This document shows, piece after piece, positions 10,938 through 21,000 of a stretch of 64,000 nucleotides of DNA. Each line of letters starts with the position of its first letter. Position 1 is the first letter of the stretch. The notes below the pieces were generated by a model that saw only the letters and a program-made list of their open reading frames with translations, made no database searches and was not told where the DNA came from. The stretch spans positions 1 to 64,000 of the forward strand of contig WSYJ01000178.1 of NCBI GenBank assembly GCA_020186115.1, given 5' to 3'. Origin of the DNA: Histomonas meleagridis. Its lineage: Eukaryota > Parabasalia > Tritrichomonadida > Dientamoebidae. Made by a program: the position numbers and the translations under genes.

Positions 10938-11190
10938 CAACTCGATATCATTGTACTTGTTGACAAAATATTTTTACTGAAAGAATTTTTGCCGAAAATA
11001 ACGGTTTTCCATTCAAAATTTCTGCAAAAATCATCTCACAACCGACAGAACAAATATCAATTGAAAATGTATAAAACCGTCGCCAAAATGAAGTTCTGAT
11101 GCTCGATAATAAAGTGATCCAACTTTTAAGGGATGTGCTTCTCCATTGCTTGCATTCATGCATGAACCAAAGTCACATATTAAGGATTTG
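10938..11190 (-). pseudogene. CMGC-type protein kinase fragment
   Basis: The minus strand encodes the activation-segment region of a eukaryotic protein kinase. From 11190 downward it reads L-I-C-D-F-G-S (subdomain VII), then a G-S-L-Y-Y-R-A-S-E-L segment (subdomain VIII; CMGC kinases have Y-Y-R-A-P-E-L). After a one-base frame change near 11060 it reads D-I-C-S-V-G-C and F-A-E-I-L-N-G-K-P-L-F (subdomains IX-X). This order and the Y-R-A-x-E spacing match GSK3/CDK-like kinases. The A-P-E proline is replaced by Ser. Upstream lobes are not recoverable. It is clearly a broken gene. Confidence 0.75.
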
Positions 11191-11569
11191 TGATGATTGT
11201 TTTCTCATGCTGAAGTCCTTTTCAAATAATAAAATCAACCAATAGTTTTGAGTAGAAAATAATCGTTTCCCTTAGAAAAATTCAACATGAAATTCGGTTT
11301 CACCAGACTTTCATTTCTCTTTCATGAACTGAAGCACGCATATATACATTCAGATTTAGACAAAAATTTATTTTAAATAATTTTTAACTTCTCATCAATG
11401 CGTCAAGTAAAACTATGTTTGAATCATCACCAAGAAGTTAAATTTAATCTTTGTAACGATATTATCCTTTGGTATGCAGCTTTGTAGCAACCACAGCTTT
11501 CAGGTCTTAAAGTCAAATTGCTTAGGACTTCGGCTTTTTGTTAGTTCTGTCAATTAACCAATTAAAATG
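11191..11569. other. Spacer, possibly degraded kinase sequence
   Basis: No open frame is supported. The minus strand upstream of the kinase fragment may hold its degraded N-lobe, but I cannot follow it. Confidence 0.35.
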
Positions 11570-12966
11570 TCAATAATTATTAATTTTAACTTGTTGCTTC
11601 ATCGAACTTGTTATATAGGAACTAAAAGAAGAAAAGAATTCACTTCTTTCAATACTATCAAAAATACAATTGCATGCCCATTTTTTGATAAAAAGATAAA
11701 TATTTTTGAATATGTCATTGGCAAAATCAACAGTAATTTCTTCTTGAAGTTCTTCAGGACTTATTATTGTTGTTTCTTTGAACTCATCACTTAAATCATT
11801 GTTTTCTTCATCATCCTGATTAAAGCACTCAAGGATGGAAGAAATTCTTTCTTGTGTCAGGTTTTGAATATCTTCATCCAGTTCATCTTCATCTGGTTTC
11901 TTATTCACATAAAAATCTTTGATAACTACAATTTTATTTTCTGGTTCATTTCGGTTGATAAGTTTTTTTAGAAACGTTCGTGTCCTTCAGGAGTTAGTAT
12001 GTATAATGTGTCCAAAATACCAGAGATTTCTTCGGATTCAATAATATATTTGGCTAATGCATTCCTGAACGTTTTGGTAAATTGATTAGTTTCTGATAGT
12101 TCTTCAAGAGCTAACAATGCATGCATTAAAATGGTATGCGCTCTTCCGATTGATGTTTGGGGATCTTTAAAAATATTGTTGAGTGCTTTAAATATTCTTA
12201 AAGATTGTTATAATTTTTTAATATCCATTGATATTTCTACATATTTTGAGAGAACATTTTTGCGTCTAATTATGAAATTGATGATATCATGTGATAAATT
12301 CATCTCGTGCTCAAATGTGATGGGCATATTGCACCAATATCCTGGATATGATTTAAGCACTCCTTTGATATGAAATGAATTTATACGATAATTTTATTTA
12401 AAGCAACATCTCTTTTGATTGCCATCTGTAATGTGTTTTGAATTTTATGGCATAGAAAAGGTATAATAATTATACATTTTAAACATTTTTTGCTTGCTCA
12501 GAAATAAAGGGAAATGATAAGCCATTGATTTTGATTCAAGAAGGAGTTCCAAAAAATTCTTCACGTGAGAGTTTACGTGCAAATTGGTGTTATTAATAAT
12601 GTCAAAATTGCAATTGTGAATAAATTATTTTTGAACTTTCCTAGAGTAAATCCAATCTTCGGCATAATCTACATTGGAAACCTTCACTATTTCTTGTTAG
12701 GCATGGTGCATATTTTCTTCCTTTTTAACTATATCAGGCATAGTAATGGAAATCATTGACATCTTTAAATTCTCCTCTGAACTTTAAATTTCATCTGCTA
12801 TTTCTTTCATTTTAACTATTTTAAAAGGTAATGAAGGAATTTGTAAAAGAGTTGTTAAAAAGAAATAAAGTGAAGTTCTTGCATCGACTGCTATATTCTT
12901 TTGATCTTCTTTCATTTCTTTATATATTTGTCTTAATGAAAGATCAATATTATAAAAATAATTCAA
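11570..12966 (-). pseudogene. Eroded large gene, unknown helical protein
   Basis: Several minus-strand blocks keep a coherent protein-like text: 12784-12966 (helical, 60 codons), parts of 12540-12780, 12000-12370 (a long block including H-D-I-I-N-F-I-I-R-R-K-N, A-L-N-N-I-F-K-D-P and I-L-D-T-L-Y-I-L-T-P-E-G), and 11570-11908 (acidic, 112 codons). Stops and frame changes separate the blocks. They look like parts of one long cytoplasmic helical-repeat protein, but I recognise no family. Confidence 0.45.
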
Positions 12967-14282
12967 GAAATTATTTGTAAATAAACAAGTTATATCAAAA
13001 GGTAAACTTCTTACTAATAAAATAAAGGGATAAATAGTTTTTTACATTATCCTATGTCTAAAAAGGGGAAAAAATTATCATCCATAATTAAAAGAGACTA
13101 AAAAGCATATGCTATATTAATTTAAAAAACTTGTTTTCAGCCTATGATTATTAATGTATTTTGCGAATACTTGATGTTAGAATAAGCGTTTACTTGCTTA
13201 GGAGTATCAAAATTTAAAAAAAATAGAGGGTTATGTTAAAATTGCGAAAAATTCACAGGAAATTGCGGTTATTTGGCTAAAGGAAGTTCTTAATTATTCA
13301 AATCGAAAAACTCTCCAAATTGTGGGAATTTAAATCTATTTTTTTATTAGATTTCTCTCTATTTTATAATGAACAAATGAGTCTAATATGAATGAAATGT
13401 CTATTTACAATCTTTCGATATTTTTGTTTCTTTAATGAAATAAAAGATCAATATTGAATTAAGGGTGTAGTCCGACCAGATAATTAATGAGTATTAAATA
13501 GAAGTATCTCGATAATATTATCCTCATATTAAGATTTAATTGTTATTGTTATTTATGATATCCAATTATAAGAATATTTTCATCACATAATATTAGAAAA
13601 TTAATATTAAAGATATTGAATGCAAGTAATATTTTTTACTTATTTTTACCAAAAAATGCTATGATTTGAATGACATCTGAATTCCTTTCAACCACTTTTT
13701 TCATATAAAATAAAAATATCCATATTTATATGAATATTCATGAAACATATATATAATATATTTTCATTATACTATATGTTTATTATTATATAATAACTAT
13801 ATCAATTTAAATCAAAGATATAATGATTTGTGACAACATGGTTTCACTTCACTTTTTTAGAATGCAAATATTTTAAATTTAAAGAAAGATAAATTTGGTC
13901 TGTTCTATAACCTTTTTGTATTTTAAGTATATACAATTATTTATGATTTATAACATAATTAGATTAGAATCCATGATGTTATTTCCACTTTTCGAAAAAC
14001 AGATTTTTGATACCTGAAAATAACCGTAGATTTCACGGTTATTTCGACCATTTGAAATCCAATCGAAAAATATCCCAAGAAACGAATTGTCAAAAAGAAA
14101 GAAGACAAAAAGAAAGAAGAAATTAAGGAGAATCTAAAAAACTTCATGCCCATTTAAATGGACTAAAATTTGGATGAGAGAATAATAAAAAGAAGAGAAA
14201 ACACTAAAAACGAGGGGAAAAAATACAAGCATGAACAAAATAGATACTGCCTTAACTAAGATTTCATTTGATGTTAAATACA
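12967..14282. other. Long AT-rich region without a gene
   Basis: I find no supported frame over about 1.3 kb. A 64-codon minus frame at 13959-14153 overlaps sequence with AACCG-type motifs (13980-14060) and has no recognisable content. Confidence 0.4.
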
Positions 14283-14591
14283 ATTTATATTTGAAGTTTG
14301 TACAACAGTAGATGATATGTGTTTAGGAGGCGAAGATTTTGGCATTCAAATGATAAGCTACAATACAGATCGAAAAGAAATATTTTACAATATGAATTTG
14401 CTAATGCACTTTCACAAGCAGATACAATTAATAAGGAAATTAATGATACTTTAGCTTGGATTGATTCTAATCAGAATGCAGATGTTGCTACTATTGAAGC
14501 TAAACAAAAAGAACTTGAAAATAAATTAATGTCAATTGTGCAAAATGCTTATCAACATGCTGCAGGTGGTGCAGGTCAATTTTTTTTTTGA
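14283..14591 (+). pseudogene. Hsp70 fragment with large internal deletion
   Basis: Two separated parts of a cytosolic Hsp70 are joined. The first (from about 14290) reads F-E-V-C-T-T-V-D-D-M-C-L-G-G-E-D-F-G. It corresponds to the conserved F-E-V-x-A-T-x-G-D-T-H-L-G-G-E-D-F-D of the ATPase domain, including degenerate positions. After a frame change the second part (from about 14395) matches the C-terminal helical lid: an A-D-T-I-N-K-E-I segment, W-I-D-S-N-Q-N-A, E-A-K-Q-K-E-L-E, and a Gly/Ala tail. About 300 residues of a normal Hsp70, including the substrate-binding sheet, are missing. The tail lacks E-E-V-D. This is a deleted, frameshifted pseudogene. Confidence 0.8.
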
Positions 14592-15650
14592 AAATCATCA
14601 AATTTCCGGCTAATGATTTGCGCGATATTTCCAAGCTTATAAAGAACATCCATATACTCTTCGTTAACACTTAAAATGTTTCGTAATATGGTAATCGTTC
14701 TAATTGTATTATTGTATTCTAATTGCCCATAAGTTTTAACAAGTGGCTGCTGAAGTGATGAAAACAATTGTTCAATGTCAAACAAATATAATTGGCTTGG
14801 AATAAGTTCTTCGATTATATCTAATGACTTTTCGATCAGAATATAACTTGTGCAACCAATCAAACGTTTGCACATGTCTCTTAGAAATATATTGATTTTT
14901 GGCATATTTAATATGATCGCATTTTTGTTAACAAAAAAAGGATGTAATGTGGTAAGAATACTAAGTTGTATGTCGATATCTTCAATTTCAACATAATGCT
15001 TAAAGCAAATTTCAATAATATGTGAAATTGATTCATCATCAATTTCATCGATTTTGTATTTAATGTAATAATATAGAATGAGATGGATAAAATTCTCGAG
15101 TTTTAGGTCAGGTTTTGCATAATATGTTACTGATTCGTAATGAAATATTTGGAGTAAAAAATTGATTATTATAAATATGATCAAAAAATTTTGGGAATTT
15201 GTCAATTAAATTAATGATGATTGGAACAAAATTGGGCTGAAGTTCATCTTCAAAAGAAAAAACTCTTTGAAGAATATAATTAAATGTTTTTTGTGTAATA
15301 ACACTAAAAACTTGGGTTTCATCACATGCTTGAATAACTAGAAAAAGGAAGAAAAGAAGATATTTTTGAATATTAGGTGATTCATTCAAAATTTCAATAT
15401 TAAATTGATCAAAAAAATTATTGGAAATTAAAAGGTTAATAACATTCGAATCGTGTTTAATGTAGTTGGATATTTCCTTTAAATTTAAAATTACTTGATC
15501 TTCATCCCCATAATCAAATGCTTGTGGATGAAAAAAATTTATTATTTGATTAGTACTTTCTTTAATATGTTGAATTATCTCATTTTCATGAAAAATATCG
15601 CTGCTTATTATGTCAACTGTTGTGCATTCATTGGGATGTTTGTATTTCAT
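14576..15650 (-). pseudogene. Frameshifted helical-repeat (ARM/HEAT-like) protein
   Basis: Two overlapping minus frames make one gene. The first runs from ATG 15650 to 15108 (180 residues). The second runs to TGA at 14576 (through 15205). Sense passes from one to the other near 15110-15120, where both translate the same bases, so a single one-base change separates them. The combined protein would be about 355 residues, all Leu/Ile/Asn-rich helices resembling armadillo-type repeats. No family is assigned. Only one lesion is visible, so it could be a recent pseudogene or a sequencing error. The 3' end overlaps the Hsp70 fragment by 16 bp. Confidence 0.55.
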
Positions 15651-16034
15651 GTGATTGGTGAACTAAAAAAATTCACAATACCTGTGAAAATTTTGACAAA
15701 ATATTCAGTTAAGTTAGCCAAGAATTAAAAAAAATATGAATCAATTAGATTCTCAAGAATATGCTTTTAACAACTTAACAAATATCTAATGTTAGTTATT
15801 ATTTGGTGTTCTCCAAATATTTGCAAATATTCTGATTAATCAATTACTTATATAAATGTTTATTTTTATCATATGATGTGTCTTGATACTTTAACGAAAA
15901 TAGTTATTTCGAACGAGGTAATAATATATAGAATATATTAATGATTCCCAAGTATTTTTAGAAGTTAAAAATGAAAAGAATAATGATTTCACAGCATCAG
16001 TTAAATAATTGACAGTAATTTTAAACGACAAAAA
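15651..16034. other. Divergent intergenic region
   Basis: Lies between the frameshifted gene (minus) and the bromodomain gene (plus). TAAACGACAAAAA just before ATG 16035 resembles the AACG-type motifs seen before other genes here. Nothing else is seen. Confidence 0.4.
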
Positions 16035-16490
16035 ATGGAAACAGAAGAACCAGCAATAACAAGAGAAAGTATTTATCGAGAACAATTTTATCGGACATGT
16101 CAAGATATAGTTCAACAAATCATGAATTCAGATAATTCATTTTATTTTTTTAAACCAGTTGATCCAGAACTTGACGGTGCACCTAATTATTATGAAATTA
16201 TTCTTACACCGATGTCTATATTTGTCGTTCAAGATAAACTTGATAAGAAACTTTATAATACACCAGAAGAGTTTATTCAAGACATGCGTCAAATTTGGAT
16301 TAACGCCAAACAATACAATCATCAAACACATACAATTTATAAAGCAGCAGATTTATTAGCACAAAAGTTTGAAATTCTAGCGTCATCACTTCCGCGTTCT
16401 ATTCCACCAGGTTCACAAAGTAGCGCGCTTCAAAGACTTGTCGAACTTCGTTTTTTGAGATATAGATTAAATAAAACAACACATCAATAA
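16035..16490 (+). CDS. Small single-bromodomain protein
   Basis: The 151-residue protein is essentially one bromodomain, which binds acetyl-lysine on histones. Residues ~15-120 show the family order: F-x-x-P-V-D-P-E (ZA loop start), a Y-x-x-I-I-x-x-P-M-S block, a D-K-L-x-x-x-x-Y segment, E-F-x-x-D-M-R-x-I-W-x-N-A-x-x-Y-N (with the acetyl-lysine-contacting Asn), and a final helix A-A-D-L-L-A-Q-K-F-E. The short C-tail is basic. ATG 16035 lies a few bases after AACGACAAAAA. The stop is TAAA, the trichomonad-type overlapping polyadenylation signal. It converges with the TPR gene 30 bp away. Likely a small chromatin reader subunit. Confidence 0.9.
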   Translation: METEEPAITRESIYREQFYRTCQDIVQQIMNSDNSFYFFKPVDPELDGAPNYYEIILTPMSIFVVQDKLDKKLYNTPEEFIQDMRQIWINAKQYNHQTHTIYKAADLLAQKFEILASSLPRSIPPGSQSSALQRLVELRFLRYRLNKTTHQ

Positions 16491-16519
16491 AGTAATAATA
16501 TTTTTTATTTATTATTTAT

Positions 16520-17350
16520 TTAAAGTTCCGTGTTTTCTTTTAATTTTTGGCGTTCTTCATTTAATTTACGAAATGTTTCACGAAATTCTTTAATATTTTC
16601 GTAATTGAGATTCGAATGTTTATTGTTGTTGCTGTTGTGTTTGCGTTTGTTGTTTTGAAGAATCTTTTGAATGTTACTGTTGCCACGTTTGATATAAAAA
16701 TATGAAATAAGTAATATAATAACAAAAAAGATAAAGATAACAATAACAACAATGATGGAATGGTTGTTAACAAAGTCAAGAAAGCGCTCAAATTTTGATG
16801 TAGAAAGTCGTTTCTTGCGCTCTTCATTAATGCGTTTCAATTTCTCCAAATTTTGTCGTGTGATTTCTTCTTCTTGTCGTTTCTTGGCTTGTAAAAGTTC
16901 ATCAATGATTTCTTGTGGATCTTTAGGCGGTAATGCATCTGGAGCATCAAAGGCTAAATGCATGTTCGAAAATAACTCTTGAAGTGTGTGCTCTTCATAT
17001 TGAAGTCCTTCTTCATCTTCTCTAGCATTAGAATTATGTGCTTTAGTTCGTTCATTAGCAATATATTCAAGAAATTGTCGACTACATTTCATAAAAAGAA
17101 ACGCTTTGTTATAATCTTCTTTTTCTTTATAAATTTCGGATAATTTACTCAATGATAATGGAATGTAATGGAGTTCAACTTCACTATTAGGATTATTAAA
17201 TAGAATTTTTTCAAGTGATAAACATATGTTTTGATACTTTTGAATACTTTTTTCTGTCTCTTTTCGAATTTGTAATACTTGCGCAATTTTAAAACTATTC
17301 TCTATTTGACTTGAATTAAGAATTGTTGTCGTATCTTCAACCAATGCCAT
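16520..17350 (-). CDS. TPR-like/coiled-coil single-pass membrane protein
   Basis: 276 residues. Residues ~10-100 are helical, with a TPR-like pattern (an I-P-L-S-L-S-K-L-S-E-I-Y-K-E-K-E-D-Y-N-K-A-F stretch). A Lys/Glu/Arg-rich coiled coil follows (~150-185), then one long hydrophobic segment (~197-218, Ile/Val/Phe-rich), then a basic Asn/Lys-rich tail of ~55 residues. There is no signal peptide, so the N-terminal domain is probably cytosolic. I do not recognise a named family; a trafficking adaptor or tether is only a guess. The stop lies in TAAA. ATG 17350 is the first Met after a TTTTTCTTCTTT leader. Confidence 0.7.
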   Translation of the reverse strand: MALVEDTTTILNSSQIENSFKIAQVLQIRKETEKSIQKYQNICLSLEKILFNNPNSEVELHYIPLSLSKLSEIYKEKEDYNKAFLFMKCSRQFLEYIANERTKAHNSNAREDEEGLQYEEHTLQELFSNMHLAFDAPDALPPKDPQEIIDELLQAKKRQEEEITRQNLEKLKRINEERKKRLSTSKFERFLDFVNNHSIIVVIVIFIFFVIILLISYFYIKRGNSNIQKILQNNKRKHNSNNNKHSNLNYENIKEFRETFRKLNEERQKLKENTEL

Positions 17351-17728
17351 AAAGAAGAAAAATTTTTTGTGGAATCCGTTTGTGTTTTCTATGGTTTATT
17401 TCATTATTTGAGTACTTAAACATTTTTTTCAAATGATATTCATGATGAACCAAAATTTTCATTTCTTTTCACCTAATATTGCCCTCAACAATTTCAGCAC
17501 ATAACTTCATGTTTATTATTTTGCATTTAAACAAATTTCGTTTCAATACAAGAATAAAATGATTTAAACATCCAAAGAGTAATAGTATTTGTGATAAAAT
17601 TTATCTTGTTCATCAGTACCGTAAGATCTCACTTATGCAAATTTAGTGCTTCTTCATCAACTTTTATTGAATTTCCAAATAAAATTACCTCAATGTAAGA
17701 AATAAATTTTATTTATTAAAGTAAAAAA
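17351..17728. other. Intergenic, no gene seen
   Basis: AT-rich. It holds the promoter side of the TPR-like gene and the 3' side of the ankyrin pseudogene. No supported frame. Confidence 0.4.
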
Positions 17729-19131
17729 TTATTTTAAATCAAATACATGAAATAATGATGTTTTTATGTATAATTTGTTTTCATTTAAGAATATATATAT
17801 ATATTCTTGAAGTATTTTAACTACTTCCTTTTGATTAAATAAAGATGCTAAAATAAGTGCAGTATGAAGCAATTTAAATAATTTCCAAATATTATTTTGA
17901 AATATATAATCAAAAAAAATAAATTTCAAATGAAACAAATAAACATCTTTAGAATTAATATCAATTCCTTCTTGCTTTAAAATATATTCAACAAGTTCAA
18001 TATTTCCTGATTCTGATGAATAAAGTATAATATTTTTTGGTATTATGTTTTATTCTAAAAAATACCTGGTGAGATATAAGTTTCCATTTTTTGCTGATTT
18101 ATTAATAATATTTTCATTAATTTTCATTCCTCTTTCTAATTGGTACAAAAAAATTTCATAATTATGATATGAAATACATATTTCGCCCAATTTTTCTAAA
18201 TTATTAATTTCTTCTAATTTGTTTTCATAAAGATATTTAAAGATATCATTTCGATGGAATTTTATTGCTGTTTCATATGCATCTTCAAATGATGAATGAT
18301 TTTGTTCACATAAATGAATGATTCTTCATTTCCACCTGAAACTGCATATTTTCCTGTATTCTTTACATTTGCGTTATTCATAAGTAAAAATTTAAAACAT
18401 TTTACTGCTGAAAAAAATGCTGCATAATCAATTAATGAAACATTCCAATTATATACAAAATCACATCTTTCATAAATTGATAGTGCTATGTGTTGATCAA
18501 AATTGAAATCACTTTGCGATGATATTTCTTGAAGTTTCTCTATTTCATCATTTCGAATTATTGTTGCAATTTCATTCGGATTAACTCCTTCTTTGATTAA
18601 TTTCTTATGAAGTTCCCAATCGTTCTTTGATAGTTCTTCATATTTTACTGCAAATTGCTTCAAATATACACTAATTTCTGATTTTTTAATTTCTTCATCT
18701 GACATGTGATGCATGAAATATGGATTCACTTTGTTTTGTACGATTTCAGACTCAATAATATTATGCTCAATCATATTTTCAAGAAGATAATATGCTCCTT
18801 GCGAATTTTGATCAAGAATAAGCTGGATGAATATTTTAAATATTTTAGATTTAATGTTATTGTTCTTTTCAAATGTTTCAATTTCCTTAATAAAATTTAA
18901 GTATAAACTACAGTCAATTTTTTTAATGAGTATTAATGTATTTATCATTTGACTAACAAGTATATTATTAGATAATGGGTAAATGATATCAATGTTTTGG
19001 ATTATTGAACACACTGACTCTATGTCGTTTCTTGTGTTTAAACCAAAAACAATCTGTTTAATTGTTATAAGTGTTTGCAATTTATCATTTATTGAATTTA
19101 TAGTTTTGCGTTGCTGTTCCTCGCATAGCAT
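17729..19131 (-). pseudogene. DUF3447/ankyrin protein, broken
   Basis: Minus-strand relative of the gene at 41.8 kb. From ATG 19131 it is open for 289 codons: a helical N-terminus, then the DUF3447 block containing H-K-K-L-I-K-E-G-V-N-P-N-E-I and R-N-D-E-I-E-K-L-Q-E-I-S-S-Q. Near 18318 one A is missing compared with the paralogue (GAAGAATCATT against GAAGAAATCATT), which shifts the frame. Homology continues in the new frame (H-R-N-D-I-F-K-Y, G-M-K-I-N-E) until a TAA near 18045-18055, then on to 17729 with one ankyrin unit. Between repeats is a spacer like those of the 43-kb array, here 78 rather than 77 nt and in frame. Decay is light. Confidence 0.8.
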
Positions 19132-19334
19132 TCAAGAATGTAATTTTGAGAAAGAAAAAGTGCAATGTAATTACCCTTTGGGTACTCTCAAATAAAGATG
19201 AATCATCAACCAATCTTATTATTGAATTTTTTGATATACATGTATATAGTCTTGTTGATATTTAATCCAATATTATTAAATTTCAAATATTTTTTTCTTA
19301 TTTTAACGATTAACGTATTTTCATGTTTTATTTC

Positions 19335-19342
19335 GACCGTTA
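19335..19342 (+). promoter_or_regulatory. M3-like (Myb-type) core promoter element
   Basis: GACCGTTA, 32 bp before the Atg101 ATG. It fits the T. vaginalis M3 consensus (D-R-C-S-G-Y-T-D in IUPAC code). The same octamer precedes the PI4K gene. Confidence 0.5.
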
Positions 19343-19374
19343 AATAAAAATCTTTTTTAAATTTTTTCTTTTTT

Positions 19375-19959
19375 ATGACTCACATTCCAGAACATATTCT
19401 TGATCCTTTAGAAATTAGTCCAGATCAATTTCTTGATTGTGCGCAAGCTATTATTCATACCATTTTATTTCATCGTTCGATTGATACACAAGTTTCACCA
19501 AAGTCAATCTTACTTCCAGGTGTTGATATTTGTTATGCTAGTGGTGAAACAGAGCAAGTTACTGAATATATTAAAACGCGACTTTTACCTATGCAACAAG
19601 AAGTTTTTTCAGGTCGTTATGAAAAAGAAGGCACAGCATGGTTAATATTGACATTATCATATTCTATTCCACGTAAAGGATGGTTCCGAGATACGTATAC
19701 TACCGAAATATGGGAACGTTGGTGTATTACGTTTACATTTTCAGCACTTACCGCGTCAGAGATTCGTGAACATCTTCTTCATAAAATATTACAAATCAAA
19801 GACAAAGCCAGCGAAAGCGAAGTTCCGCGCAATCCAACGATTGGCTCAACATTTAAGTTCACGCTTAATCTTCCCACAGACAAAGATTGGGACACATCAA
19901 CAGAATTTGTTCAACTTGTTAAAAAGCTTTGCAACACGCCGAGCACAATATTTCCATAA
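19375..19959 (+). CDS. ATG101: Autophagy-related protein Atg101 (HORMA domain)
   Basis: 194 residues, close to the usual ~220. Atg101 pairs with Atg13 in the Atg1/ULK initiation complex and recruits downstream autophagy factors. Visible features in order: an N-terminal helix with A-Q-A-I-I-H-T-I-L-F-H-R-S (the family has A-x-x-x-x-L-H-T-x-L-x-H-R-S); a central segment ending S-I-P-R-K-G-W-F-R-D, whose W-F matches the exposed WF finger; then E-I-W-E-R-W-C-I-T-F (family W-E-x-W); and a C-terminal strand/helix ending E-F-V-Q-L-V-K-K-L. It lies 31 bp from the convergent SNARE gene. The stop is TAAA. I have not seen other Atg1-complex genes in this window. Confidence 0.82.
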   Translation: MTHIPEHILDPLEISPDQFLDCAQAIIHTILFHRSIDTQVSPKSILLPGVDICYASGETEQVTEYIKTRLLPMQQEVFSGRYEKEGTAWLILTLSYSIPRKGWFRDTYTTEIWERWCITFTFSALTASEIREHLLHKILQIKDKASESEVPRNPTIGSTFKFTLNLPTDKDWDTSTEFVQLVKKLCNTPSTIFP

Positions 19960-19990
19960 ATATAAATATTAATTTAAAATATTTTTATTT

Positions 19991-20662
19991 TCATATAACA
20001 AAAAATAAAATTAAAATAAGTGCAACGGAAAGTCCAAAGACTGCAAACGTTGGGCCGCGGCCTTCATTGTCAATTATCTCTGTGATTTGTCGTGTAACTT
20101 TGCGCATGGCGGTCTGCGCATTGTCAACGCCGTCTTCTAAGTCTAATATGAGTTGGCGCTGATCATCAATTTCTTGAATGATTTCTTTCCCAATTTGCAT
20201 TTGTAAGCCAACACTATGACCAATGGCTTCAATACGTTCTTCTTGATGTAGTTGTAATTGCGTTTGTGGATCATTCGTTTCTTGTGGAAACAAAGGATCT
20301 TCATGAAATGAAGGACGATGAAATTGAATACGCTGATTAGATGATTGTGCTTTCATGTTTTGTTCAATATCATTAAGATTAATAGTGGATTGTTGAACAA
20401 ATGAATCTCGAAGTGAAAGTTCGTTCTCACTAAGTTGAAATATTTCTGGATTTTGCCGAACCTGTTGAATAGATTCTTCAATGTCTTTCAAAAATCCTCG
20501 AATAGTATTGATATCATTCATCATTTTAACTCCAAGCGTTTTAAAAATTTCAACATTAACACCACGTGAATCATTTAACATATCTTCTCGATTATTTAAC
20601 ATTTCTTGTAAATTATCAATACCTGTAATAACTTCTTTTTGAAGGAGATAATAAGGATCCAT
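19991..20662 (-). CDS. Qc-SNARE, syntaxin-6/10-like
   Basis: 223 residues. The N-terminus (D-P-Y-Y-L-L-Q-K-E-V) matches the D-P-F-F-x-x-K-x-E-V start of the syntaxin-6 N-terminal three-helix domain. A Gln-rich linker follows (~100-140), then a SNARE coiled coil (~150-198) with a central Q in the I-D-D-Q-R-Q-L-I region. The C-terminal anchor is A-V-F-G-L-S-V-A-L-I-L-I-L-F-F-V-I, ending directly at TGA, the tail-anchored layout expected of a SNARE. It probably acts in trans-Golgi/endosome fusion. The 5' region has a near-perfect TGGGGTGCCCCA palindrome (about 20696-20707) of unknown meaning. Confidence 0.82.
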   Translation of the reverse strand: MDPYYLLQKEVITGIDNLQEMLNNREDMLNDSRGVNVEIFKTLGVKMMNDINTIRGFLKDIEESIQQVRQNPEIFQLSENELSLRDSFVQQSTINLNDIEQNMKAQSSNQRIQFHRPSFHEDPLFPQETNDPQTQLQLHQEERIEAIGHSVGLQMQIGKEIIQEIDDQRQLILDLEDGVDNAQTAMRKVTRQITEIIDNEGRGPTFAVFGLSVALILILFFVI

Positions 20663-21000
20663 TGATGAAAATTTTTTAAAAAATTCAATATCATATGGGG
20701 TGCCCCAAATTGCATTTAAAAAACAGAGAACGTTAATTATAGATCATTTGACCAGTTAAACAAAAATGAAAAAAATTTGTTATCCAAATTTGGATGAGTT
20801 AACTCTAAAACAAATTACGTTTTATTGTTACAAGTAATGTATTAATATCAAGTCTTTAAATTTCAATTTTTTTAGTGTATAGATCAAATACATTAAGAAT
20901 TGTTTATAATTTTAATTAAATATTTATTTAGATAAAATTGATTTTTCTTCATTTTTTTGAAGAGAGAATTTGCACAAGTACTTGAAATAGCTAAAAATAA
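20663..21000. other. Intergenic, SNARE promoter side
   Basis: Includes the GC palindrome near 20696-20707 and an AACGTT motif near 20731. No gene. Confidence 0.4.

Noticed and set aside
11570..11794. Plus frame opposite the acidic pseudogene block
   Set aside because: Composition is that of antisense AT-rich DNA; the minus strand carries the coherent text.
20696..20707. TGGGGTGCCCCA as an operator or terminator
   Set aside because: Striking in AT-rich DNA, but single and without context; noted only.
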